From: Yersinia bercovieri ATCC 43970
Lineage (GTDB): Bacteria; Pseudomonadota; Gammaproteobacteria; Enterobacterales; Enterobacteriaceae
Assembly (NCBI RefSeq): GCF_013282745.1
Contig: NZ_CP054044.1
Coordinates: 1,612,001-1,676,000, forward strand
Direction of reading: 5' to 3'
DNA: 64,000 nt
A program made the translations under genes and the position numbers. The notes below the pieces were generated by a model. It did not search any database, had not been told where the DNA came from, and saw only the letters and a list, made by a program, of their open reading frames with translations. The stretch's first letter is position 1. Every line of letters starts with the position of its first letter. Shown here in pieces: positions 50,625 to 60,242 of the stretch.

Positions 50625-51251
50625 TTACAAATAGAGCGATCTGACAATCAGGAAGTGCCCGACAAAATAGCATCCCGCGACGATGGCATCTGAAGCCCGG
50701 AAAGAGAAACGATAGCGGTTCAGCAGCCAAATACTGTGTGAAATCAGCAATAAAACCGTCCCTGCCAGCAATGAGAAGCTCAGGTCTGTGCTGCGGGCAA
50801 AGTATTGCTCACCAGCCATCCATACCATCAATAAAGTCATGCCCACGAATGCCACAATGGGCCAGCGCATCTCTTCCAACTTGGTCCAGATAGTGGCTAA
50901 CAGCAACACGCCGACAATGATCAAAACTAAAGGCAGCGGCCAAAACAACGTGAAAGTCATCTGGCTGGCAAAGCTGACGGTGTACAGCAAATGAGAGAGG
51001 AAAAATGCCCCTAGCGCATAAAGTAAGCGCTCACTGGGTAGCAACAATAAGGCATCAGCAGCCAGGGTTGCCAGCAAGCCTAATACAATCAGATACCCCA
51101 TAGGGCCAAGAATTGGCGCTTGCCAGGCAAGTAAGAGTAACAGCAACAGAGTAACGGGTTTGAATACCCAACGCTGCCAGCGTGGGCCACGATAAGTAGC
51201 ATCGACAAACAACCAACCAGAAAAGAATACGGCAAGGAATGGCCAGCTCAT
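50625..51251 (-). CDS. yhhN: YhhN family membrane protein (TMEM86-like)
   Basis: Integral membrane protein of the YhhN/TMEM86 family; eukaryotic relatives are lysoplasmalogenases, but the bacterial activity is not established for this gene. The 208 aa contain about eight hydrophobic segments and equal the E. coli length. It starts [20 protein letters not shown]. It lies upstream of zntA on the same strand, with 244 bp between their coding regions. Confidence 0.88.
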   Translation of the reverse strand: MSWPFLAVFFSGWLFVDATYRGPRWQRWVFKPVTLLLLLLLAWQAPILGPMGYLIVLGLLATLAADALLLLPSERLLYALGAFFLSHLLYTVSFASQMTFTLFWPLPLVLIIVGVLLLATIWTKLEEMRWPIVAFVGMTLLMVWMAGEQYFARSTDLSFSLLAGTVLLLISHSIWLLNRYRFSFRASDAIVAGCYFVGHFLIVRSLYL

Positions 51252-51406
51252 TATTTATCCTTTTTTCTATGCAGGTTTCAGCGAGATACCTGGGTTGTAA
51301 TAAAAAAGCGCAACACCAATAACTTTGGGTATATACACTGAATAAGTGTAAAGGATGGAGGAGCAGAGTGATAGCGACACGAGAGTGATTTGAATGTTTT
51401 ATAACA

Positions 51407-51440
51407 CTAAATGCGCGGCAGTGCGCATAATCTGATTTAG
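51407..51440. promoter_or_regulatory. Dyad in the yhhN divergent upstream region
   Basis: ATGCGC-GGCAGT-GCGCAT (51411-51428) is nested inside CTAAAT (51407-51412) and ATTTAG (51435-51440). It lies between divergent yhhN and the DUF1820 gene; possible regulator site. The rest of the 290-bp gap is unremarkable. Confidence 0.35.
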
Positions 51441-51541
51441 CGGCAGAATCAACCGGCGCAGCTCTTGGTCTTGTTTGGCCCACATGTTATGTTAACGCCG
51501 ATTTCCTTTCGCTAAATCAAGGGATAGAGGCAGATAACGTC

Positions 51542-51862
51542 ATGACCAATGAACAGTTACTTTATCGTATTCAGTTTATAAATAACGGTAAGAATTATCA
51601 GCTCTATGTCCGCGAGGTAGGGCCTAGTAACCTCTTTGGATTTATTGAAATTGCTGATTTTGTCTTTGATAGCCAATCAACATTGCTGGTCGACCCCTCA
51701 ACGGAAAAGCTGAAGACCGAGTTTTCAGGTGTTAACCGCAGCTATGTTCCCCTGCATTCAGTCATTCGCATTGATGCCGTGACAGAAAAGGGTAGCGCCC
51801 GCATCTCTGAATTGGGCAATAACGTGATGAGTTTCCCTTATTTACCAGGCAATAAGCCTTAA
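51542..51862 (+). CDS. DUF1820 family protein
   Basis: 106-aa soluble protein of unknown function, recognised as DUF1820 by FGFIEIADFVF, VDPSTEKLKTEF and the VPLHSVIRID block. It has no signal peptide or membrane span. It starts with an ATG after GATAGAGGCAG. It is followed 73 bp later by yhhM on the same strand, so both may be co-transcribed. E. coli lacks a copy at this locus as far as I recall. Confidence 0.8.
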   Translation: MTNEQLLYRIQFINNGKNYQLYVREVGPSNLFGFIEIADFVFDSQSTLLVDPSTEKLKTEFSGVNRSYVPLHSVIRIDAVTEKGSARISELGNNVMSFPYLPGNKP

Positions 51863-51935
51863 AACTGGGTCATAAAGCTAAATCGGGTCATAAACCCAAC
51901 TACCGCTATTGGGTGTGATTTTAAGGTCAAACCTT

Positions 51936-52319
51936 ATGAGTAAACCGCCGTTATTATTGATTGCCGTGGTGGTATTGATCGTCGTACTGGCGACTCGTCA
52001 GTACTGGCAGAAAAAACGGCAGGATGCAGAAAATGACCGCGCGCCTGTGCGCAGCTTGCAAGTTGAAGTTGCTGAAAAGCGGGAGGTCTTGACCCCTAAT
52101 CGCCGCTCGCGTCAGCGCGAAGAGATTGTCGCCGAAGAAAAGCGCTATGAAGTCTATTTCCAACCACTTTTTAGTGGAATGGAAGTGAAAAATAACAGTA
52201 AAATCAAAATGATATTGCCACAGCAGGAGTATAACCGCATAGAGCAAGGCGCACAGGGAACATTGCGTTTACAAGGCACCCGCTATATTGGTTTTACCCC
52301 CAATTCGGCGGCCAAATAA
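51936..52319 (+). CDS. yhhM: DUF2500 family membrane protein YhhM
   Basis: 127-aa protein with one N-terminal membrane span (PPLLLIAVVVLIVVLA, about residues 4-20), a basic linker and a DUF2500 domain: VEVAEKREVLTPNRR, RYEVYFQP, then QGTLRLQGTRYIGFTP at the end. Function unknown. The ATG at 51936 matches the family N-terminus and has AAGG upstream; a GTG nine codons earlier is unlikely. Confidence 0.85.
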   Translation: MSKPPLLLIAVVVLIVVLATRQYWQKKRQDAENDRAPVRSLQVEVAEKREVLTPNRRSRQREEIVAEEKRYEVYFQPLFSGMEVKNNSKIKMILPQQEYNRIEQGAQGTLRLQGTRYIGFTPNSAAK

Positions 52320-52380
52320 GCCGTTGCCGTCATAACCGTTTAGAAATGGCAGCTTAGGTAATAGCTTCGCGGCAGAAGCT

Positions 52381-52653
52381 CTATTTTTTAGGCAGTGGTG
52401 GCTGTTTCTTTTGCCAGGCCAGTAATTCAAACACCCCGAAGACAAAAATCTTAAATTGTTGTAAGCCACTGATCGGTTGATCTTTCGGTTGGGTGGATTT
52501 GAGCAAGATCAGTTGCAGACCATGCATCAAAACCATAAATATCATGGCAACATTAATAAAATATCTTAAAGGTGTAGGGAACGGTTGGAACAGATTCAGC
52601 AGCAAGAAGAACCACACTCCTAACATCAATAATCGGCCGAGATTAATCCACAT
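52381..52653 (-). CDS. yhhL: DUF1145 family membrane protein YhhL
   Basis: 90-aa inner-membrane protein of unknown function, with two to three hydrophobic segments. It starts at the ATG giving MWINLGRLLMLGVWFFLLLN, 8 bp after AGGAG; the longer frame would run deep into rsmD. The motif FGVFELLAWQKK near the end is conserved. Its first codons overlap the end of rsmD by 11 bp, implying coupling. Confidence 0.88.
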   Translation of the reverse strand: MWINLGRLLMLGVWFFLLLNLFQPFPTPLRYFINVAMIFMVLMHGLQLILLKSTQPKDQPISGLQQFKIFVFGVFELLAWQKKQPPLPKK

Positions 52654-53296
52654 GGTGTTGCTCCTGTTCTTCAACTGATTCACCATCTTGGTGCGCCATT
52701 TTACGGCGGATATAGAGGCGATAGGCTACCTGCCCGGCAACCTTCTCGCGATGCAACTGCCAACTGGCAGGGAGGTCGGTGGTGGCACTCTCGGCTTCGG
52801 CTTCGACATAAATCCAGGCATCGGCAGTCAGCCAGTTAAATTGCTCTAGTAACTTGATGGTTTCAGCTAACAAACCTTTACGGAACGGAGGATCAAGGAA
52901 TACCAGGTCAAAGGGTTGCCCCGGTTGAGCTAACCACTGTAAAGCGTTGGTATTCACAACTTGCCCATTATCGGCGCTCAAGAGAGTCAAATTATTGCTC
53001 AGTTGTTTAGCGACATGCCGATCGGCTTCCAGCAATACGGCTTCGCCAGCTTGGCGGGATAGTGCTTCCAGCCCTAAGGCTCCGCTACCCGCAAAGCAAT
53101 CCAGGCAGCGAACGCCCTGAATCATGGGAGCCAGCCAGTTAAACAGTGTCTCCCTGACCCGATCCGTTGTCGGGCGCAGTCCAGGGCTATTTGGCACCGG
53201 CAATTTACGCCCTCGCCATTTGCCACCAATAATCCGGATCTGCCCTGCGGACTGTTGTGGTGCTTGTTTTTCTTTTGCTATTGGTCGCTTTGCCAT
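52643..53296 (-). CDS. rsmD: 16S rRNA (guanine(966)-N(2))-methyltransferase
   Basis: Methylates G966 of 16S rRNA in assembled 30S subunits. The 217 aa (E. coli 198) have GQIRIIGGKWRGRKLPVP and LRPTTDRVRETLFNWL at the N-terminal end, SAM motif CLDCFAGSGALGLEALSR (about 64-81) and catalytic motif LDPPFRKG (about 133-140). A short polar tail extends the C-terminus. Divergent from ftsY, the conserved enteric arrangement. Confidence 0.95.
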   Translation of the reverse strand: MAKRPIAKEKQAPQQSAGQIRIIGGKWRGRKLPVPNSPGLRPTTDRVRETLFNWLAPMIQGVRCLDCFAGSGALGLEALSRQAGEAVLLEADRHVAKQLSNNLTLLSADNGQVVNTNALQWLAQPGQPFDLVFLDPPFRKGLLAETIKLLEQFNWLTADAWIYVEAEAESATTDLPASWQLHREKVAGQVAYRLYIRRKMAHQDGESVEEQEQHHVD

Positions 53297-53513
53297 AGAT
53301 CGCTTTACTTGAAAATAGGCCAGTATTGCAGCACTGAATAAAAGAGTTAGCGTCTATTCTACCTATAGCTCCCTCGAGGGGGAAACGTTAAACTTTTGTT
53401 GATTGAATTCACACTAGAAAGCAGCATTGTGCGCGTGTTGCTGTTCAGGGGAAAGTGATAGACTTGCGAACTATTATCTTATTTATGCAAACCCAAAGTA
53501 ATTAGAGTCCAAA

Positions 53514-55073
53514 ATGGCAAAAGAAAAAAAACGTGGATTTTTTTCCTGGCTGGGTCTTGGCCGTCAGAGTGAAGAACAAACAGCAGAGCCATTGGCTACT
53601 GAGAAAGAAGGTGTTGCTGAGCAAGCTGAAGAGCAAGTTAGCAGCGAAAAACAGGCTGAAGTTACATCTGAAGTTACATCTGAAGTGATATCTGAAAGTC
53701 AGTCTGCTGATGCCGATGGGCATGAACAACCGGCTGAACACTCTGCGGTAACACCAGGTGAGTGGGACAGTGCTGCTATCAGTGAAGCTGCGGCTGAAAT
53801 TCTGCCAGAGGTGGATGCTGAACCTACCGCTCAGATCGTCGACGAACCGCTCAATTTATCTTCAGAACCCGAGTATTTACAGCATCATTTCTCTCAATCT
53901 CAAAGTGATGATAACAGTGCTGATGAATGGGATGAAGGTACTGTCAGTGCGCCAGAACTGCCGATAACGGAAGAGAGCATTGCTATTGAGGCATCGGCAC
54001 CACAAGCCATTGTGGAAGAGCCATTGGTCGAGCTTCTCGAGCAAACGGTGGTCGTTGTAGAAGATGCTGCCGTTGACGACGAAATTGAACCGGAAGAAGT
54101 GCTTGAAGAGGTCACTGCTCCAGTCGCGGCGCAAGAACAAGAGCGGCCAACCAAAGAGGGCTTCTTCGCGCGGTTAAAACGCAGCTTACTCAAAACCAAG
54201 CAGAACCTCGGTTCTGGTTTTATGGGGCTGTTCAGCGGTAAAAAAATCGACGACGATCTGTTTGAAGAGTTAGAAGAACAACTCCTGATCGCCGATGTTG
54301 GTGTTGAAACCACCCGCAAAATCATCACCTCATTGACTGAACATGCTAGCCGTAAGCAGCTAAAAGATGCGGAGGCGTTATATGGCAAGCTCAAAGAGGA
54401 GATGTCCGAAATTCTGTCCACAGTAGACAAACCACTGGATGTTAGTGGTAAAAACCCATTTGTTATTTTAATGGTTGGCGTTAATGGCGTGGGCAAAACG
54501 ACTACCATCGGTAAACTGGCGCGTCAATTCCAGGCTGAGGGTAAATCCGTTATGCTGGCTGCGGGTGATACTTTCCGCGCAGCTGCGGTAGAACAGCTGC
54601 AAGTTTGGGGTGAACGCAACAAAATTGCCGTGGTGGCTCAACATACCGGTGCGGACTCCGCCTCGGTGATTTTCGATGCCATTCAAGCGGCTAAAGCCCG
54701 TGGTATTGATGTGTTGCTGGCCGATACTGCCGGGCGTTTGCAAAATAAAGCCCACCTGATGGAGGAGCTGAAGAAGATTGTCCGGGTGATGAAAAAACTG
54801 GACGGCGATGCCCCCCATGAGGTTATGCTGACGTTAGATGCCAGTACCGGACAAAATGCGGTGAGTCAGGCGAAACTCTTTAATGAAGCCGTGGGTCTGA
54901 CCGGGATTACTCTGACTAAACTGGATGGTACCGCCAAAGGCGGGGTGATTTTCGCCATCGCAGATCAGTTCGGTATCCCAATCCGTTATATCGGTGTTGG
55001 GGAAGGCATAGAAGATTTACGGCCATTCAAGGCTGACGATTTTATTGAGGCTCTTTTTGCCCGAGAGGATTAA
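53514..55073 (+). CDS. ftsY: Signal recognition particle receptor FtsY
   Basis: SRP receptor GTPase that docks ribosome-SRP complexes to the membrane for co-translational insertion. The 519 aa comprise a basic start (MAKEKKRGFFSWLG), a long acidic A domain (about residues 20-210) and the NG GTPase domain. GTPase motifs are GVNGVGKTTTIGKLA (about 322-336), DTAGRLQNKAHL (about 404) and TKLDGTAKGG. The A domain includes a 12-bp tandem repeat (53658-53693) encoding EVTS-type units, the main source of length difference from E. coli (497). First gene of ftsYEX. Confidence 0.96.
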   Translation: MAKEKKRGFFSWLGLGRQSEEQTAEPLATEKEGVAEQAEEQVSSEKQAEVTSEVTSEVISESQSADADGHEQPAEHSAVTPGEWDSAAISEAAAEILPEVDAEPTAQIVDEPLNLSSEPEYLQHHFSQSQSDDNSADEWDEGTVSAPELPITEESIAIEASAPQAIVEEPLVELLEQTVVVVEDAAVDDEIEPEEVLEEVTAPVAAQEQERPTKEGFFARLKRSLLKTKQNLGSGFMGLFSGKKIDDDLFEELEEQLLIADVGVETTRKIITSLTEHASRKQLKDAEALYGKLKEEMSEILSTVDKPLDVSGKNPFVILMVGVNGVGKTTTIGKLARQFQAEGKSVMLAAGDTFRAAAVEQLQVWGERNKIAVVAQHTGADSASVIFDAIQAAKARGIDVLLADTAGRLQNKAHLMEELKKIVRVMKKLDGDAPHEVMLTLDASTGQNAVSQAKLFNEAVGLTGITLTKLDGTAKGGVIFAIADQFGIPIRYIGVGEGIEDLRPFKADDFIEALFARED

Positions 55074-55078
55074 TACGG

Positions 55079-55747
55079 ATGATTCGCTTTGAACAGGTCA
55101 GTAAAGCTTATCTAGGCGGACGACAGGCGTTGCAAGGAGTAGATTTTCATCTGCGACCAGCGGAAATGGCGTTTCTCACCGGCCATTCTGGCGCAGGGAA
55201 AAGTACGCTGCTGAAACTGATTTGTGGTATCGAGCGCCCCAGTGCCGGCCATATTTGGTTTGGTGGTCACGATATCAGCCGCTTGAAAAACCGCGAAGTT
55301 CCATTCCTGCGTCGCCAGATCGGCATGATCTTCCAAGATCACCATCTGCTGCTGGACAGGACGGTATACGACAACGTAGCCATGCCATTGATTATCGCCG
55401 GTGCCAGCACTGAAGATATTCGCCGGCGCGTATCAGCGGCGCTAGATAAAGTGGGGCTGCTGGATAAGGCGAAGAACTTTCCGATTCAGCTTTCTGGTGG
55501 CGAACAGCAGCGCGTCGGCATTGCCCGAGCAGTGGTGAATAAACCCGCGGTATTACTGGCAGATGAGCCCACCGGTAATCTGGATGACGCGTTATCCGAA
55601 GGTATTTTGCGCTTATTTGAAGAATTTAACCGTGTGGGCGTTACCGTCTTGATGGCAACCCACGATACGTCGTTGATTGCCCGGCGGCGCTACCCGATTC
55701 TGACGCTAAGTCAGGGGCGAATGTCAGGAGCGCACCATGGCGAATAG
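55079..55747 (+). CDS. ftsE: Cell-division ATP-binding protein FtsE
   Basis: ABC-type ATPase that, with FtsX, activates periplasmic amidase regulators (EnvC) and supports divisome assembly. The 222-aa protein has Walker [10 protein letters not shown] (about 36-44), Q-loop [12 protein letters not shown], signature [13 protein letters not shown] (about 138-150) and Walker [12 protein letters not shown]. It starts 5 bp after ftsY and overlaps ftsX by 11 bp. Confidence 0.97.
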   Translation: MIRFEQVSKAYLGGRQALQGVDFHLRPAEMAFLTGHSGAGKSTLLKLICGIERPSAGHIWFGGHDISRLKNREVPFLRRQIGMIFQDHHLLLDRTVYDNVAMPLIIAGASTEDIRRRVSAALDKVGLLDKAKNFPIQLSGGEQQRVGIARAVVNKPAVLLADEPTGNLDDALSEGILRLFEEFNRVGVTVLMATHDTSLIARRRYPILTLSQGRMSGAHHGE

Positions 55748-56690
55748 TGCACAGAAAGCTAAAACCAGAGCGCTGAAAGGCGGTTGGCGTGAACAGTGGC
55801 GCTATTCGTGGGTCAATGCGATCGCCGATATGATGCGCCAACCACTGGCAACTCTCTTAACGGTGATGGTGATTGCTATCTCACTGACACTGCCAAGTGT
55901 CTGCTATATCGTGTGGAAGAACGTCAGTCAGGCGGCAGACCAGTGGTATCCAACCCCGCAACTGACAGTTTATCTGGATAAAGCTCTGGATGATAACGCG
56001 GCGGAAAATGTGGTCACCACACTGAAAGCAGAAGCCGGCGTCGAGAAGGTCAATTATCTATCGCGGGAAGAAGCGATGGGTGAGTTTCGCAACTGGTCCG
56101 GTTTTGGTGGTGCGCTGGATATGCTGGAAGAGAACCCGCTGCCCGCTGTTGCTATCATCACACCCAAGTTGGATTTCCAAAGCTCTGGAACACTGGATAC
56201 CTTGCGAGACCGCGTCAGTAAAGTGGAGGGGGTCGCTGAAGTCCGCATGGACGACAGCTGGTTTGCCCGTCTGGCCGCTCTCACGGGCTTGGTTGGGCAG
56301 GTGGCGGCCATAATTGGCGTGTTGATGGTGGTTGCCGTGTTCTTGGTGATTGGTAACAGTGTGCGTTTGAGCATTTTCAGCCGTCGCGATACTATCAATG
56401 TCATGAAGCTGATTGGTGCTACTGATGGATTCATCCTACGGCCGTTCCTGAATGGTGGTGCGATGCTGGGCTTCGGTGGTGCGGTTCTGTCGCTGCTGCT
56501 CTCTGAAGCGCTGGTTTGGAAGCTCGGATCAGTGGTTACACAGGTAGCGACGGTGTTCGGCACCAGCTTTACACTGCATGGCCTAAGCTGGGATGAGTGC
56601 CTGCTATTGGTCTTGATCTCCGCCATGATTGGCTGGATCGCCGCCTGGCTGGCGACGGTGCAACATTTACGCCGATTTACACCGCAGTAA
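55737..56690 (+). CDS. ftsX: Cell-division membrane protein FtsX
   Basis: Four-span permease-like partner of FtsE. Its periplasmic loop recruits EnvC. The 317 aa begin [20 protein letters not shown], a shorter cytoplasmic N-terminus than E. coli FtsX (352 aa). The periplasmic domain (about residues 65-190) includes [20 protein letters not shown], and the three C-terminal spans follow [19 protein letters not shown]. Start fixed by overlap with ftsE. Confidence 0.95.
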   Translation: MANSAQKAKTRALKGGWREQWRYSWVNAIADMMRQPLATLLTVMVIAISLTLPSVCYIVWKNVSQAADQWYPTPQLTVYLDKALDDNAAENVVTTLKAEAGVEKVNYLSREEAMGEFRNWSGFGGALDMLEENPLPAVAIITPKLDFQSSGTLDTLRDRVSKVEGVAEVRMDDSWFARLAALTGLVGQVAAIIGVLMVVAVFLVIGNSVRLSIFSRRDTINVMKLIGATDGFILRPFLNGGAMLGFGGAVLSLLLSEALVWKLGSVVTQVATVFGTSFTLHGLSWDECLLLVLISAMIGWIAAWLATVQHLRRFTPQ

Positions 56691-56833
56691 AGAATGTTTG
56701 TTATACTCTTTCCCTGCGGTGTTCAGTTAAAGCAGGGAGAGAGGCGTTGTTTACCCGTGAACTCCATCGACGTTTTCTGCTATGTATTACAAATTATTGA
56801 CTACGATCCGCTGCAAAAAATGTGATCCAGCAT

Positions 56834-56860
56834 GAACTTTTTTGGCAATACTCGGTCGAA
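56834..56860 (+). promoter_or_regulatory. Sigma-E-type promoter of rpoH
   Basis: GAACTT (56834-56839), exactly 16 bp, TCGAA (56856-56860) fits the sigma-E GAACTT-N16-TCTGA pattern of E. coli rpoH P3. A second candidate, TTGAAT (56892-56897), 16 bp, TAAAAT (56914-56919), resembles a sigma-70 promoter nearer the gene. Confidence 0.7.
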
Positions 56861-56973
56861 AAGCACAGTGAAATGATAAGGTGCCCAGCGCTTGAATCTG
56901 TCTAAGCAGATGCTAAAATATCGGCGCTGAGAGAAATCTGCACTTACTAGCCAATGCAATGAGAGGGTTTTGA

Positions 56974-57831
56974 ATGACCAAAGAAATGCAAACTTTAGCC
57001 TTAGTACCCCAAGGTAGTCTGGAAGCCTATATTCGGGCTGCCAACGCCTATCCAATGCTGACAGCAGAGGAAGAGCGGGAGCTGGCTGAACGGCTGCATT
57101 ACCAGGGCGATCTGGGAGCGGCTAAACAGCTTATCCTGTCTCACCTGCGCTTTGTCGCTCATGTTGCCCGTAATTATTCTGGGTATGGTTTGCCACAGGC
57201 TGACCTTATCCAAGAAGGTAATATTGGCTTGATGAAAGCAGTTCGTCGCTTCAACCCTGAAGTTGGGGTGCGTCTGGTCTCCTTCGCGGTACACTGGATC
57301 AAAGCAGAAATTCACGAATATGTTCTGCGTAACTGGCGGATTGTTAAAGTCGCGACCACTAAAGCTCAGCGTAAGCTGTTCTTTAATCTGCGTAAAACTA
57401 AGCAGCGTCTGGGCTGGTTTAACCAGGATGAAGTCGAGTTGGTTGCCAAAGAGCTGGGTGTGACCAGTAAAGACGTTCGCGAGATGGAATCACGTATGTC
57501 CGCACAGGATATGACTTTCGATCCATCTCCAGATGACGAAGCACGTGATGGTCAATCTATGGCCCCAGTCCTGTATTTGCAGGATAAAACTTCTGATTTT
57601 GCCGATGGCATTGAAGAGGATAACTGGGATAACCACGCAGCAGACAAACTGGCTTATGCATTGGAAGGTTTGGACGAGCGGAGCCAGCATATTATCCGTG
57701 CCCGTTGGCTGGATGATGACAACAAGTCTACGTTGCAGGAGTTGGCCGATCAGTACGGTGTATCCGCTGAGCGTGTTCGGCAGCTTGAAAAAAATGCGAT
57801 GAAAAAATTACGTATGGCAATTGAAGCCTGA
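56974..57831 (+). CDS. rpoH: RNA polymerase sigma-32 (heat-shock sigma factor)
   Basis: Directs transcription of heat-shock genes. The 285 aa have conserved regions 1.2-2.4 ([40 protein letters not shown]), the RpoH-specific box [13 protein letters not shown] (about 132-144), and a region 4.2 helix-turn-helix ([19 protein letters not shown]). The first codons (ATGACCAAAGAAATGCAAAC) resemble the E. coli segment that takes part in the heat-sensitive mRNA structure, so thermal control of translation is likely. The sigma-E-type promoter is upstream. Confidence 0.97.
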   Translation: MTKEMQTLALVPQGSLEAYIRAANAYPMLTAEEERELAERLHYQGDLGAAKQLILSHLRFVAHVARNYSGYGLPQADLIQEGNIGLMKAVRRFNPEVGVRLVSFAVHWIKAEIHEYVLRNWRIVKVATTKAQRKLFFNLRKTKQRLGWFNQDEVELVAKELGVTSKDVREMESRMSAQDMTFDPSPDDEARDGQSMAPVLYLQDKTSDFADGIEEDNWDNHAADKLAYALEGLDERSQHIIRARWLDDDNKSTLQELADQYGVSAERVRQLEKNAMKKLRMAIEA

Positions 57832-57861
57832 TAGGGCGATTCAGCGATTGTGATACCACAG

Positions 57862-57888
57862 AAAGGGCGATATTAATATCGCCCTTTT
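57862..57888 (+). terminator. Terminator of rpoH
   Basis: A perfect 26-bp palindrome, AAAGGGCGATATT with AATATCGCCCTTT (57862-57887), followed by TTGCTTTT. 30 bp after the rpoH stop. Confidence 0.85.
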
Positions 57889-57974
57889 GCTTTTCTGGCT
57901 CTCAAGGCTGATCTGGTTAACCTGGTTTGAAATCGTACAAAGCCGCAGAGTTAATTACTCATCAAACTGATGGC

Positions 57975-58105
57975 AAATCCCGATGATTCGACCTGGAACG
58001 GTGAGGGCTGGTGGAAGAGTAAAATGTCGCACCAAGGCGGAGAGGTTCGAGCCTCCAAGGATGGATTTACGGCGTCTTTACGATCTGCCTGTTCTCCCCG
58101 CCACT
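57975..58105. repeat. Short inverted-repeat element, copy C
   Basis: Core 58003-58096 from GAGGGCTGGTGGAAGAGTAAAA to CTTTACGATCTGCCTGTTCTC. The central hairpin is decayed compared with copies A and B. The left flank from AAATCCCGATGA (57975) is shared with copy B. It occupies most of the gap between convergent rpoH and panM, after the rpoH terminator. Confidence 0.7.
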
Positions 58106-58148
58106 GGCATTTTTCGTTAATAACTCCACCTCTAATGATTGCTGCAAG

Positions 58149-58541
58149 TTATCGCTGCCAGCCCTGCGTGCTACGACTAAAACCACAGGCGTGCATAAAA
58201 CCCGCTATGGCCGCGCGATTCTCGGCCGTGACCTGCTCATCACCCAGCGCCCAGTGCTGAACGGCTGGCAGCTGACGCAATGTTTCTTCAATCAGATATA
58301 ACCCCACGCCACGCCGACGCGTCACTTCTCTGACACACAAATCCTGAAGCCTGGCATTTTGACCATTCACAACAATTTTCACCGCACCTAACAGGCGCTC
58401 ATTAAAGCGCGCAGCAAAGAGCGGATTACCGTCGATAATCCATTGTTGCCAGCTGGTTTGCTGCTGCTCAGGCCAAATCTTCGCTAAATCGATAAAATCT
58501 TGATGAGTCAGAGCTGTTAATCGTTCAATAGTCAGTTTCAT
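58149..58541 (-). CDS. panM: PanD maturation factor PanM/PanZ
   Basis: GNAT-fold protein that, with bound acetyl-CoA, promotes self-cleavage of aspartate decarboxylase PanD and regulates it in pantothenate/CoA synthesis. The ATG at 58541 gives 130 aa beginning MKLTIERL. The key acetyl-CoA-binding segment VREVTRRRGVGLYLIEE is at about residues 71-87. A TTG two codons upstream is not needed. It stands alone between rpoH and livK on the minus strand. Confidence 0.9.
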   Translation of the reverse strand: MKLTIERLTALTHQDFIDLAKIWPEQQQTSWQQWIIDGNPLFAARFNERLLGAVKIVVNGQNARLQDLCVREVTRRRGVGLYLIEETLRQLPAVQHWALGDEQVTAENRAAIAGFMHACGFSRSTQGWQR

Positions 58542-58962
58542 CGCCAAAAGACCATAAAAAAGTAAAGGGAATTATGCTGTGGTTTATTGTACTAGATCAC
58601 AGACCAGAGCGTTGTGTAAGTTTTTCTGTACGTGCTTGGGGGAAAATGTTTTTTCGATACTGCATTTTCCGAGTTTTAACTGAGTAAATGGTCACGCAAC
58701 CAGCATAACCCACTATCATTTGAGTAAAACCCATTCAATTTAATCCTAATTTTATGCTGTTTACACCGCTTGTTTCTGCTTGTCTGAGTTGATTTACAGC
58801 ATAAAACTCCTGTTTAATAACATGAAAAATAAAGTCTTATTAGAAAAAAGCATCACTTTTGAGACTAAATCATTATTACATATGAATAAAACGTAGCGGC
58901 ACGATAAAACGTTAAGACCAACACAACAAGCACGTTCACAATGACAGATGGGGAATTCGCGG
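58542..58962. promoter_or_regulatory. panM-livK divergent region with GcvB-like target
   Basis: 421 bp without a gene, AT-rich in the livK-proximal half. CACAACAA (58922-58929) about 35 bp before the livK start matches the CA-rich core pairing motif of GcvB targets; liv binding-protein mRNAs are known GcvB targets. Lrp control is expected by analogy but I could not delimit a site. Confidence 0.45.
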
Positions 58963-60078
58963 ATGAAATTAACAAAAGGTAAAGTGTTGCTGGCTGGGTG
59001 TATCGCGATGGCGATGAGCCACTCTGTACTGGCGAAAGACATTAAAGTTGCCATTGTTGGCGCGATGTCCGGCCCGGTAGCCCAATATGGTGACATGGAA
59101 TTTACCGGTGCACGTCAGGCTATTGCTGATATCAATGCCAAAGGTGGAATTAAAGGCGATAAACTGGTCGGTGTGGAATACGATGATGCCTGCGACCCGA
59201 AACAAGCCGTTGCTGTTGCCAACAAAGTCATTAATGACGGTATCCGCTACGTTATTGGTCATCTTTGCTCTTCTTCGACTCAGCCTGCATCAGACATTTA
59301 TGAAGATGAAGGCGTGATTATGATCACCCCTGCCGCGACAAATGCTGATCTAACCACCCGTGGTTATAAAATGATTATGCGCACCACGGGTCTGGATTCT
59401 GATCAAGGCCCAACCGCCGCTAAATATATTCTTGAGACCATCAAACCTAAACGTATCGCAGTTGTGCACGATAAGCAGCAATACGGTGAAGGTCTGGCGC
59501 GTTCCGTGCGTGATAGCCTGAAAAAACAGGGTACAGAACCTGTGCTGTTTGAAGGGGTGACCGCCGGTGATAAAGATTTCTCAACTCTGGTTGCTCGTCT
59601 GAAGAAAGAGAATGTCGATTTCGTCTACTTCGGTGGTTACTACCCGGAGATGGGGCAAATTCTGCGTCAGGCTAAGCAAGCCGGTCTGACCGCCCGCTTC
59701 ATGGGGCCAGAGGGCGTGGGTAACTCCTCACTGTCCAACATCGCCGGTGATGCGTCCGAAGGTATGCTGGTGACATTACCGAAACGTTATGATCAAGTGC
59801 CGACAAACCAACCTATCGTTGATGCACTGAAAGCGAAGAAGCTGGACCCAACTGGCCCATTCGTCTGGACCACCTATGCCGCATTGCAATCGCTGACTAC
59901 GGCGATGGAGCGCACTGGTAGCCAGGAACCCGCTGATTTGGTCAAAGATCTGAAAACCGGCAAGCCGGTCGAAACAGTGATGGGGCCATTGAGCTGGGAT
60001 GATAAAGGTGATTTGAAAGGGTTTGAGTTCGGTATTTTTGAATGGCACGCGGATGGCTCATCTACCGCAGTCAAATAA
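58963..60078 (+). CDS. livK: Branched-chain amino-acid ABC transporter periplasmic binding protein
   Basis: Periplasmic leucine/branched-chain amino-acid receptor for LivHMGF. The ATG at 58963 gives 371 aa with a signal peptide ([17 protein letters not shown], cleavage near VLAKDI). The mature type 1 periplasmic-binding fold begins [19 protein letters not shown]. The ligand-pocket segment [18 protein letters not shown] and a Cys pair are visible. It resembles E. coli LivK closely; only one binding-protein gene is seen in the window (E. coli has livJ and livK). Confidence 0.94.
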   Translation: MKLTKGKVLLAGCIAMAMSHSVLAKDIKVAIVGAMSGPVAQYGDMEFTGARQAIADINAKGGIKGDKLVGVEYDDACDPKQAVAVANKVINDGIRYVIGHLCSSSTQPASDIYEDEGVIMITPAATNADLTTRGYKMIMRTTGLDSDQGPTAAKYILETIKPKRIAVVHDKQQYGEGLARSVRDSLKKQGTEPVLFEGVTAGDKDFSTLVARLKKENVDFVYFGGYYPEMGQILRQAKQAGLTARFMGPEGVGNSSLSNIAGDASEGMLVTLPKRYDQVPTNQPIVDALKAKKLDPTGPFVWTTYAALQSLTTAMERTGSQEPADLVKDLKTGKPVETVMGPLSWDDKGDLKGFEFGIFEWHADGSSTAVK

Positions 60079-60105
60079 CAATAATATTAGAAACATCAAG
60101 TTGTA

Positions 60106-60168
60106 GGGTTGCTCCCGCAGCAACCCGGCCCCTTTTACCCGTTGCATTTCCCCCAGGTTTCGGGGGGA
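60106..60168 (+). terminator. Two hairpins between livK and livH
   Basis: GGGTTGCT-CCCGC-AGCAACCC (60106-60126) and TCCCCC..GGGGGA (60149-60168), the latter followed by TTTTCC. Probably a processing or attenuating region giving more binding protein than membrane components. Confidence 0.55.
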
Positions 60169-60242
60169 TTTTCCTCTCTGCACACAGTAGATTAGGTGCA
60201 ATTGGCTAGGGCAGCCAGGCAAGTGAATCAAAGGGTTAGGGT

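Noticed and set aside
53900..54508. 202-codon minus-strand frame inside ftsY, rich in Ser and Thr
   Set aside because: It is the antisense of the acidic low-complexity A domain; composition follows from Glu/Ala codons read in reverse.
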